64,000 nucleotides of DNA from Dendrolimus kikuchii (taxonomy: Eukaryota > Arthropoda > Insecta > Lepidoptera > Lasiocampidae), in NCBI GenBank assembly GCA_019925095.2, contig CM034411.1, forward strand, positions 4,689,501 to 4,753,500, written 5' to 3'. The notes beneath the pieces were generated by a model. The model did not search any database and was not told where the DNA came from. It worked only from the letters and a program-made list of their open reading frames with translations. Positions 21,196 through 32,218 of the stretch are shown here, in pieces (position 1 is the first letter of the stretch; each line of letters begins with the position of its first letter). The translations under genes were made by a program, and so were the position numbers.

Positions 21196-21728
21196 GAGAG
21201 CCACAGGTTGAGTTAATCATTATAAATCGACCATTGTATATAAGTAAAAATAGAAATGATAAATTATTAAGTCAATAAACCTCCTGATTAGTCGTGATAA
21301 CAAAATCAATAATTATGAAGTGCATGACACACTTTCAACAATTCTAATCATAAGCGGAGAAAAAGAACATGTAGTGAAATACTTACAAGCCAATAGATGG
21401 CGCTGTGCAATGATTGAGATCGCAAACGATTCCCGACACGTACAAAGAATATTATACACATTTCCAACAATGTTAGAAGGCTAAGAGGAACAGTAATAGC
21501 CCCGCTGGTAGATCGTCCTTTCAAACGGGGGAGCATTCCATCTCGCTCCTTCATCTAGTCGCGACATCCCTAAAGACGTGTTGAGAAAATGGGCAATATA
21601 TTTTTTATCATTAGGTATTTTGCCTCCATACATACAACATCATCACTTGCCATTTCCAAAATCAACCTCAAATTACGTACGTAGTTTTAAAGCCTAATAT
21701 AATTTTAATGCACATCGACGTATTAGGC
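21196..21728. other. Unassigned sequence
   Basis: Includes AATAGATGGCGCTG at 21392-21405. No supportable gene; short open frames look like chance. Confidence 0.45.
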
Positions 21729-22340
21729 ACAAAAACGATGCATCAGAGCAATGTGTCGATTAAATGACTGGGAGAGCTGTAAACCATACTTTAAGAGTCT
21801 AAAAATTTTGTCAGTTACTTCACTTTATACATACGAAATCATAATTTTTCTTCGAAACAATATAATTTTATTTAATACTTTTAAAAGCGAACGCCAAGCT
21901 CATAAAACAATATGTCCTAGGAGTCGAACAACTCTGCGAAGTGGTAGCGTGCTATGTATGGCTCCTAGGCTCTATAGTCTTCTTCCAAATTGACATTCAA
22001 AACACTAATCATTTTAAATATAGATTAAGGAGGCAACATCGCGGACACTGATGAAAAAAGAAAAAATCGAAAACTTTATACAGTTTGCGATTAGAATTGT
22101 AGAGAAAGTGATTAATAAAAATAAAAGCTAGTAAAATGTTGCCAATATATAACAAGTATAATTATATTTGTAAACATAAGATAGGAAAACAGAAACAGTA
22201 TAATAGGCTTAGATTTTAATTAATAGATATAAATAGCAAGTAAGATATCACATAGACTATGAATGTTAGATATAAGAAAACAGATCAAATAAAATAAAAA
22301 AAAAAAGATTAAAAATGAGCTCTGCCCTGAATCATGGCGG
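21729..22340 (+). mobile_element. CR1/Jockey-type LINE: ORF2 C-terminus and 3' UTR
   Basis: Encodes QKRCIRAMCRLNDWESCKPY, then LKILSVTSLYTYEIIIFLRN, FKSERQAHKTICPRSRTTLR and SGSVLCMAPRLYSLLPN. After a frameshift it reads NHFKYRLRRQHRGH before a stop near 22052. CKPYF..L.ILT.PSLYIYE and the R....R...RLY..LP pattern are those of insect CR1/Jockey-type ORF2 ends. The 3' UTR has AAATAAAATAAAAAAAAAAA near 22290. Confidence 0.85.
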
Positions 22341-22520
22341 AGGAAGGCGAATAAAAAAAATAATAGATTAAGGCCATTTTTGATTGACAAATCTGATGAT
22401 CAATGATTATTTTAATGATAGACTTTAATATACAATGTATTATTATATAGACTAGTGGATTAATTTTAATTTTTATCACATTTATTTTAAAGACTTGACT
22501 TCAATATTATTGTTATTATA
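22341..22520. other. AT-rich sequence, nothing recognised
   Basis: Short spacer between two LINE fragments. Confidence 0.5.
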
Positions 22521-22526
22521 TTATCA

Positions 22527-22688
22527 TTAGATGTCAGGAGCCTTAAGAACAGACGAGCGTGCATGACAAGAGTTATGAATGTCAAAGAAGCAAGTGAGCT
22601 GTGTAAGAATAAGCCTAAATGGCGCTCTGTTGTTCGTGCCTACCCCGCAAGGGAACTGGCGTGAAGTTATGTATGTATGTATGTATAT
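22527..22688 (+). mobile_element. RTE-type LINE fragment (family 1), shortest copy
   Basis: From GATGTCAGGAGCCTTAAGAA to GGCGTGAAGTTATGTATG with three more TATG units. Confidence 0.88.
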
Positions 22689-22890
22689 TATTATTCTGCA
22701 TTTTTTTTAAATTGATGTAATATTAATAATAAATCGACAAGAGTTATCAATTGTAATAAGCATAATATTTTGCACGCCCTAGACGTAAAAACATGTGAAG
22801 CTATGGAATAATCCTACCATCTTTTTTATGTACCATGTCTTATGCAATAAATGATAATTTGATTTGTAAAAAAAAAATATTTTTATTTTT

Positions 22891-23120
22891 ATCGGCAGAC
22901 AAACACACATATTGTATATCCCCAAATTAAGCAAGTCACGCTTGTGTTATGGGTAACATACAACGGACTACTCTGGGGCCGATCCCAGACACCCAGACCA
23001 TAGTAAATAACGGAGAAAACACGTTTCCGAAATTTACTATACCAGGAATCGAACCCGGAACCTCCGCGTTGCAGTGAGGTACGCCGGCAAAGGCTTAGCC
23101 CGCTCAACCACAGAGGCCGT
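22891..23120 (-). repeat. tRNA-derived SINE (SINE-1), full length
   Basis: Complete from the GACAAACACACATATTGTAT end to the ACCACAGAGGCCG head. The B box is intact as GGTTCGATTCC on the minus strand. Confidence 0.93.
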
Positions 23121-26100
23121 CATTGTTTTATTATTTTATAATTAAATTGTTGTACATAACACCTTCATCGACTAATGTTTTAAATTATGAAACGAATTAT
23201 TGTCTCCTCTAGCACAGGCTTCTGACGTGGAATTCCGAGTTGTTAAGGGTTGAAAATAAAAACAAATATATGAATCATCTTTTTATTTTTTAAAATAATT
23301 ATAGCTAACCGTTCCGGCAATAATAATTACTATTCTCAGTTTTAATGACACAATAAGCATTTACCGTTGTTAAAAACGTAATAGAACTAGTGGGTTAATT
23401 CAATTTGTTCAATTATAATAATGAATTAAATTTAAAAACTAAACATATAATCGTTCAAAAATTCTTAATCAAAAATAATATACATAGCAGTTCGTAAACA
23501 TTTGACTACATACACGTCGAGTACAAAAAAATAACTTGTTTTATTCAATATAATAAATTTATTAACTAAAATTAAACAAAAATATTAAAAAATAACTTCT
23601 CTATAATAAGATAATTTTATATAAAAAAAAGTCTTAAGGATTAATATAAAATAAACATGGCATCGTGTTTGTAACTTATTATATAAAAAAATATAACTAT
23701 AATTTTATATTTCTTAAAATAACACGAAAATATACAGGGTGCAACTCTATACAATAGTAAAAAAAAGTTAAAAACTTAAAACAAGTAAAGTATCGTGAAC
23801 ACTCGTGATATCTTATTATTAAATAAAAGTTTTTTTGCAATAACAACAAAGGTAATTATTTTGTCATTTTTACAATAGTTACAAAACCGATATTGCGCAT
23901 TTATATCATCCTTTATTTATTGCTAAAATGACTGCACTAACTCAGAGAGATTTAATAGTGATTAACCAAATGAGTAATTAAAATTTAATTTTAAATTGAT
24001 AGTAGAATACTTACAATTACTTTGATTGAAAATATTGTAATTTTAAAACGTTTAAGTTTGCTGGTAAGCAAACTGGTTGACGAATCTACCTAACGGTGAG
24101 TAAAACATCATTATTAATTCTTTGAAAATCACCATATTATAATGCTCTAGTAAAATGGCGTAGAAGAACTCCACAATTGTCCACAGTTTGGACATATATG
24201 GCATGATGGAGTGGAGCGACAAAGCTTATTTTAACAAAAATTAATGCATCATTATCAGACTGTCTGAGCGTGGCAGTAAATTATCTGCACAATAGATTAC
24301 AATAAAATATCGTCAGCAATTTATAAATATTTTGCAATAAGTCCTTGTTGTTAATGCAAAAAATCTCTAGAAATATTCCAACATGTATTGAGTCGCCTAA
24401 ACACCAATTAGGTACAATAATATCGTCACGTCACATTCCTAATTATGTACAATTATTATTTTCAATTTAATTTAATTATTATTTGTTTTTAATACACAGC
24501 ATGCCAAACACGAATTTTGACTTTCTACATAATTGTATTTTTTATTCTAAGCAATAACGCCTTAACGAATGAATTTTACAATTTCTTTACCAATACGCCG
24601 AAATAGTTACATAATTTTTATCATTTTTTACAATTTATTTATCATTGCCAAAAATTTGTTTACATTTTTGCCAAACTACTGCAAAATTTATGTTACAATG
24701 TTTCCAAATGTTCAACGATTTTCTTTCTGCATCTTTTTTAAATTATAGCAATATTGTTACAACGATATTATTATCACAAGTTGGAGAAAAATAAACGATC
24801 AAATAAAGACTAGAAATACACCAATTAGACAATAAGGTATTTGATTTTTTTAAAGTATATTTTGGATACAAAAAGACTGGGGTTAACAACGCAAATGCCT
24901 TATATGACATTCTTGAGGCTAGGCGTACAATAATTAGAGAAAAAAACGAATGCGCTGTCAGTGTGTTGTTAACTTTATATTTTCGTTGCGTACTTTTATT
25001 AAGATGCTTACACATCTGTATTACTTAATCGATACCATCATTGTTGCATTGCATTATTACTGCGAAATAAATTTTGTTGATCTTTAGTTATTTATTTTTA
25101 ATTGTCCAAATTCCAAAAAATATATAAATATAAACTTGCTTGCTTCTTTGTTTTCTTTCAAAAAATATTTAGTTAATTCATAAATTAAATTTTGTTTGAA
25201 AACTAGAGGTAATGCAACGCGTTGGCAACAAATAATTATATCGACCCAATGATATAAAGTGTACACGCGTCTTAAGGTATTTTTAAATCGAAAAAAATAT
25301 TTATAAATATTTTTGTTACAAATATTAGTTTGAAAATGAAACGATATTTTCATTTTTTAAATGGATACAACTTATTAATTGGGTTCAAATAACGCCCCGA
25401 GAAACATCAATAATAAATTCCATTACCTATTATGACATTTAAGTACGTATAAGTACACATTTTTTTTTTATTCATTTACGGTTTTTTATTCGTTGTTTAC
25501 TACAATAACAAAAATTGAGTCCAACGTTTTTTTTTTCGTATTGATTCAACTTTTGTTATTTTTGCAACCCATTGTTAAATGTAACTTTGCAAAAAGTATA
25601 TTTAAAAATGAGTACACCAAATTACATTACATTATTCAACTAACTTATTTAATACGATACATGTAAGACTACATTGTGTGCTTAATGAAAACCTGGCTAT
25701 CCTGTCTACCTTAATATTATGAATAAATGTTTGTATATTTATCTATTTATTATATAAAACAAGCTAAAATACAAACAACACAAATGAACAAGCTTGAAAA
25801 AATCAAAATGAACATTAACAGTTAATTAGGATGTTTAATTTTAAAATAACAGCAATTCAATGTCATTTTTATAAAACTTAACAATTTTATATAACGAACC
25901 GTTTAGTGTATGATTTATAAAAATATAAAAATCACTATGATCAGCATATAGTAACTCAATGTGAGGTTTTGTAAAAATATTTTCATGCAAAAATACTTAA
26001 TGATATTTGATTATCACCACTTTTGTAATAAGTTAGATGACGAATTACAAAACTTTTATCATCTTTATGTAACTTAAAAGACTCCGACTATTCCAAATAA

Positions 26101-26242
26101 AGTTCCATAAGAGCGTAATAACGTTTAAGTAAGCTAGCCCAAACAATTGTACAGACATTTGATTAAAACTTTTTTCTCCAAAATGCCTTACAAATTTTTG
26201 TGTTTTCAAATATAACATAAAAAGTTCAAAGGTTTTTTTTAA

Positions 26243-26468
26243 GTCAGCAGACAAACATACACACTGTATATCCCCAAATTAAGCGAGTTACGCTTGTGTT
26301 ATGGGTAATATGCAACGGACCACTCTGAGGCCGATCCCAGACACCCAGACCATAGTAAATAACGAAGAAAACTTCCGAAATTTACTATACCAGGAATCGA
26401 ACCCGGAGCCTCTGCGTTGCAGTGAGATAAGTCGGCAAAGGCCTAGCCTACTCAACTACAGAGGCCGC
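26243..26468 (-). repeat. tRNA-derived SINE (SINE-1)
   Basis: Same family and orientation as 22891-23120, with small internal deletions. It is the only SINE in the 8 kb below the zinc-finger stop. Confidence 0.92.
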
Positions 26469-26564
26469 CGTTTATTTGTGTCGCATATAAATTGAAATAT
26501 CTTAAATGTATATATTGTAAAAAAAACATCAAGACACTGGCAAAGAACAATTATCACCAAGCAA

Positions 26565-26705
26565 AATTTATCAAAACGACTCATTGACTCTTCAGGTGAT
26601 CAGAAGGCTGGTGCTTACCTCGGGCAACGGATCAGCATGGCGATCCAGCGAGGAAACGTAGCCAGCCTTCTGGGCACCTTACCCATTGTATTCGATTATT
26701 TATAA
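26565..26705 (+). mobile_element. Element-coded C-terminal fragment (IQRGN..LGTLP family)
   Basis: Reads KRLIDSSGDQKAGAYLGQRI, then SMAIQRGNVASLLGTLPIVF and DYL before a TAA at 26703-26705. Related to 9332-9508. Family unknown. Confidence 0.5.
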
Positions 26706-29700
26706 ATTTCTTCATTGTACTAGCTTATAATTTATGTATATTATCATCATAGGGGTACTTTTTTCTGACCGATGAAATGCTAATACATCGTCCAAATAAA
26801 TCACATTAAACAATTCGTCATATATTGGATAACTTGAAACATAAATAAATGTAATGTAACCGCAAGGTATGTATGCGATCATATTCAAATTGATCGAATA
26901 ATTATTTTGGAATCACTTTTTATTCAACAAAATTTAGGCTGATTTTCAGATTAATATTCAAATTCTTAATGTAACAATGAACAAGTGACCTTAGATAACG
27001 AATTTTCTCTATAAACATAACTGTAACGTAATTATTTAACTTGTAATCTTAATATGCCAATTAATCTATAACAATGTTAGTGTTATATCCATTTTATAAA
27101 TAAAAATATATACAACTGACAGCGCATTTTATTTCAATTATGAAACGTGATCGTGAGTGTCAATGCACTAACAGGCAAACTTGCAGGTGATCTAAACATT
27201 GTCAATAATATTGACAATATAAAATCGCCTCACTTGATGAACTTAGTTTTTTGAATCCTGCTAAATATCACGCCTTTATGACTGTAAACCAAACTCAATT
27301 CTATTGATACTAAATTGCATTTGAAAGAAGATCATAGGAAAGTTTATGCTTTTCTTTCGTCTGTAATGTTAATTAGGCTTTATATTAAATGTACACAGCT
27401 TAACTATGGAATTTTTGATCGTAAAATAAAACGTAGAAAAACATTTTTTGTAATAATTTTTTTTATCATTTAACATTAAAAAATTTCTTCCATCAAAAAC
27501 TTAAATATACATTCGTACACGCTGACACGTCTGTTATATCTATACCATAATTTGATGATCACAGAAAATACTGTTTTTTGAATTTTTGTGCGTCAACCAC
27601 TAATTACAAGTATTTGAGTATTATTTTTGTAATAAACAGAAATTATTTTTTTTAAATTTAATCTTCGAAAATATGTTTTTTATTATTTATTATTACTATT
27701 TTTTTTTTACAATAAGATTGTCGCACAAAAATGCAAATTAATAATGCAATTTGAACACCTTCTTGGAAACGTAATGTGGTCTAAACATCTAAATGTTAGG
27801 ATTCACGATCCGTGCTTTCTTACGTTTGTACAACTCCTCAAAGAGTTAATTTTAAAACGCTTTTCACTTTATTTATAATTTTTAAAAATACCAAAACGTT
27901 TTTCATTTTTTTTTTTCACTTTCCACTAAGACCTAAATTTAAAACAAATACCATTTTATACAATATTCATAGGAACTTCTTTTGTTGTTTATATTTAATT
28001 TATCAATATATTAATTTATGAGGACTTTTTTATACAAATAGCGATCACTTTCACTTGGATTTTTATTGTATTTATCGAAATTGCTTCCAGTTTTTTTTTT
28101 CCGTCAAAATTAAGAATTTTGTTTCGGTCTAAAATGAGTTCTCGTTTTCCACGTTTCCATGAAATGATAATCTTCATCGGGTAACCTTCGTGTCTCGATG
28201 GAACTAACCGTTTCATACCAAATAATATATATAAAAATTCGCCGAAAAGTTTTGTATTTCAAAAAAAAAAAATACATACACATAACTAAAAAAATCATTC
28301 AAACCTCTCATCCATAAAGAAATACGATACAAATGAAAAACTTGGAAAAAATGATTTTTGGGCTATTGCATTGTTTTGTTTTTTTATTTACATTGCTACA
28401 TAACTTACAGTAATTTCACGTTTTGAGTCATAATTCAAAATTACTGTAAATCATACGTACCAATATTAATTCAAGAATGAAATAATTACGTACATTAAAT
28501 CAGCTTACTATACCTTACCTATTTACGATTATACGTAGATAATTGTAGTTTTTGCAAACAATTTCAATTATTGTTTTTAATAATAAAAATTGTTTTAGCA
28601 AAAACCTGACTTATTTATAATACATGTTGATAATATTCAAAGAATTAATATTCGGCAACACTTGACATCCTTTTTTTGGATTGCAAAAAAGTCTATCAGA
28701 TTTTTTTGCAAAAGACAGGCTTTTTTACAATCATGAACTATAAATCTATTGCTGCGGCAACTGTGAAGCATATGATTGCTTTTATGTTGTACAATTATTT
28801 GTATGCAATAATTATTATTTGCATATAAAAATCGAAAATTATTGACTGGGCTATTGTAGTGTGAAGTGGTGTATTAAATATTAAATAAAAAATATATTAT
28901 AAATATTTGGGCTTTGTGAACATCCGTGATGGAAAGAATGTCTCGTGTCATTATTATCGTCTTTGCAAGGGTTATGTCGAAATGATGATATTTTTTTTAT
29001 TTTTTAAAAAAAAATTCGACTTCTCTTGTCGTGTATAGATGTTTCAATATGTAAGTTCAGTGAAAAATCGCTATTTTTTGCTATCATTATAACATTTCCA
29101 TGTTTAAAAAAAAATATAATTTATTTACAAAAAGCAGAAAGTTTATGTAACGGCAGTCTTCTGAAAAATAATCAGTTATCTCAATATTTAAGAAGATTAT
29201 ATACAATAAGGCTATACAGAACTTGTAAATAAATATTATTTAGTGATTAGAAAACAAAAATATCGTATCAAATCTGTTAAAACAAGAAAAGCTCCAACAT
29301 CACGTAACGCTATATATTATTTACAGATTATTATTTTCTAATATGGCATTTAATAATAAAAATTTCTAGAAAAAATAAAATAATCCAATAAAAAAAAACA
29401 ATAATATTTTAAATAAAACAAAAAATAATTTGCAAAAATTTTGTTCAAAAATAATATTTTTGTGCGCCCTAATAGTGACTAGCATAAGACGTTTTATTGC
29501 TTGAAAAGACTAAAACATACCTTAAATTGAATATTATTACTGTGAATAAGGTTATGATTGATGAGTCGGAGTTCTACTAGAACAACAATCAGTTTAAAAG
29601 TTCTACGTAAATCGAGTTCGCCGTCACTCGTGCATTACCACATTTTCAGTAAAGATATAAATTGACTGAATATAATTAGGATAAACCTATATCCTACGTA

Positions 29701-29735
29701 TCCCCCTAATATTCGAATGTTTTGATATATATGTA

Positions 29736-29768
29736 TATGTGTGTGTTTGTGAGTGCGTGCGCATGCGC

Positions 29769-29844
<76 letters not shown>

Positions 29845-29888
29845 TTGTGCGTGTGTGTGTGTGTGTGTGTGTGCGTGTGTGTGTGTGT

Positions 29889-29952
<64 letters not shown>

Positions 29953-29983
29953 ATGTTTGTGTGTGTGTGTGTGTGTGTGTATG
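29736..29983. repeat. Compound (GT)n/(AC)n microsatellite
   Basis: About 250 bp of alternating GT broken by TATGTTTGTG-like interruptions that recur at several places, so it is partly a higher-order repeat of a GT block plus a TATGTTT spacer. Long Cys/Val and His/Thr open frames here are artefacts of the repeat. Confidence 0.97.
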
Positions 29984-31265
29984 AAACAGAATAAAAAATT
30001 TGTCATATCTAAATTCTGTAAATTTGTATCTTTAAAAATGTGATAAAGCGAGAGCGATAAAATAGACTTCATGTAGGTAGTCTCTTAAGTAAAACTTGAG
30101 TATATATATAATTGACGAAATACATTTATTCCCCGCTGCTTAATAGGCTCCTCGAGCATTTCTCTTACTTTTTCTTGTATTTCTAATATGGCAACACACG
30201 CTTTTGTGGATGTAAGTATTAATGTATAATAATAAGTAATAAGCATTTATGATTTTTCAAATATTTTGAATAACAGGCACAAAAGTCAATACCTTCCAAT
30301 GAAGATTTTTAACACATGTCATACAGTGGACATCTAACTGATGAAATTTTCTATAATAACGCAGAATTTTTAATTTAAATAAATCAATATCCATTTAATT
30401 GAAACCGATTTTATTAGATATTTGAATGAATCTAGAAAGAATTTGTAAGGTTACCTGAAAAATTCATTCAAAAAGCTTCACTTGCTACTTACTGAATGTT
30501 GTTCAAGGATATGTGTTGAATCTTGCTAATCTGATTATAACCTGACATTTTAGATATATACTCCGATCTGTGTGCTACTGAATGTGTTCCCAGTTTCTCT
30601 ATTCCAGAACAAACATCGTCAGCAAAAAGATGCTAATAATAATTGGTAAATAATAACGTAAGAAATACTAGTAAAACAATTGAAATGATAAAATATGAAA
30701 AAGTGCTTAAATCGATTTGGCACATCCAAAAGTTTGTACTAGAAGCTAAAAATAATATTTAAAAGCTAATAAAAATAAATATAATAATTATAATCTATTT
30801 TGAAAACACACGATAAAATAATCGAATTAATAAAGAAGATTGCACTGATAGGTTATTTTTATTGGTCGTATAATTTCTACATTCTAACATCATCGGGCGA
30901 GTTTTTGTTCCATATTTTTCAATCATTCATCTATTTTAGGTACTTTTTTACTTATGTACAGTAAAATCTGTTTCCACTATTCCGTTATATTATATACACC
31001 AGTTACTATCTATAACTTTAATTTTATCTCGTAATTATTTAGATTTTAAATTATAACGCTGGCAATAATTATTGAGGGATTAAAATAAAATAAAAAATTT
31101 AGAACAATCGTTTCCGTAAATGAAATCACTAATCGGAGGCGATTTCAAAAACGTTTTGACCAAAAAATAATTTGTATTTTGATTCGCGGAAAACTTTTCT
31201 ATTTTAAATTGTTACTATTTCTTATATTAGCAAGAAATCGCGTCGGATTAGTAATAGCTGAATTT

Positions 31266-32218
31266 TCATGGCTGAGGGTTTTGTTGGAGGTGAACAGCTT
31301 GTTGCGCAGCTTGCTGGGCAGCTTGTGCGGCCTGGACAGCATGCGCCGCTTGCTGCATATGCTGTTGCTGGACGGCTTGTTGAGCAGCTTGCTGAGCGGC
31401 TTGTTGCGCCGCTTGGGCTGCTTGTTGCGCGACAACTTGCTGTGCCGCTTGTTGCGCAGCTTGTGCCGCATGTTGGGCTGGTGACGGTATATTAAAGCCC
31501 AGCATCCGAGGATCGTGCAACCTCAAAGCTTGCTCTAGTCTCTGTTCTTGTGCGATTCTAAAGGCCTCCACTAATTCCGGCGATAGTTGTCCACTAGCGT
31601 CATTAGGCGGCTGCGGAGGAAAACCTCCGTTGTGTCTCAAAGGGCTTGGTGGTTCATTTCCATGAGCTGCAGCCGCTTGAGACACGGCTAATCTTAAAGC
31701 TTCAGCCTGACTTCGTAGAAGGGCTTCAGCTTGCTGAATTCTCAAAGCAGCTTCAGTAGGTGCTGGAGGTGTGTCAGGCGGTTGTGTCGGTGGTGGTTGG
31801 TCTCTAGCTAATTGCTGTCTCATCGCTGAAACCAAATTCGCTGCAGCTACTTGTACAGCGTTGGCACCTTCACCAGGCTGTGCCATCATGTTAGCTGCAG
31901 CCGCTGCAATTGCAGCGACCCTTTCGTCTCCGTAAATCTGATGACCGTTTGCGGAACGCAGTAAGTCAGTTAGCTTGTTAACCGCACCGCCTGCTTCTGA
32001 TCCTGCGGATGATGAAAGTCGGCCGTTTGATGATGAATCGGAGTGAGTAGGTGATGGTGGTGCCAAGTTTAAGAGGCCTGAACCTCCAGCGGAAGCGGAG
32101 ACGGCAGCTGCTAGTATATCGCGTTCTCTTCGTTCCGCCGCTGCTCTTGATAGGACGTATTGTGCCGCAAACTGATGTTTAGGTTCCATTCTCATGTGCT
32201 CCATGTGAGAAAGTAGAC
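31266..32218 (-). CDS. Zinc-finger gene last exon: finger 5 end and Ala/Gln-rich tail with stop
   Basis: 953 bp including the stop TGA at 31268-31266. The acceptor is TTTCAG ending at 32219. The exon opens with LLSHMEHMRMEPKHQFAAQY, which completes finger 5, and a charged helix (LSRAAAERRERD) follows. Then come Ser/Gly/Ala-rich stretches, a Pro/Thr patch (PPPTQPPDTPPAP), a leucine-bearing Ala/Gln heptad-like region, and a final ~70 residues almost wholly Ala and Gln. The helix and the Gln/Ala run could mediate protein contacts. Long Leu-rich open frames on the opposite strand at 31179-31495 are shadows of this repeat. Confidence 0.9.

Larger units (their letters stand above)
23130..31265 (-). 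other. AT-rich transposon-poor region downstream of the zinc-finger stop; candidate long 3' UTR in part
   Basis: No credible open frame on either strand. On the minus strand (sense for the gene) the motif TGTANATA occurs at 24444, 27107, 28385, 29122, 29198, 29318, 30953 and 30991 (plus-strand positions), against two on the other strand. Several minus-strand AATAAA signals exist but I cannot pick the functional one. The only clear insertions are a SINE at 26243-26468 and a short element-coded fragment at 26565-26705. The extent of the UTR is an inference. Confidence 0.4.

Noticed and set aside
29635..30072. Long His/Thr and Cys/Val open frames
   Set aside because: They are translations of the GT/AC microsatellite in several frames, not genes.
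31179..31495. Leu/Arg- and Ala/Val-rich plus-strand and other-frame ORFs
   Set aside because: They lie opposite the Ala/Gln repeat of the zinc-finger gene's last exon and have no independent support.
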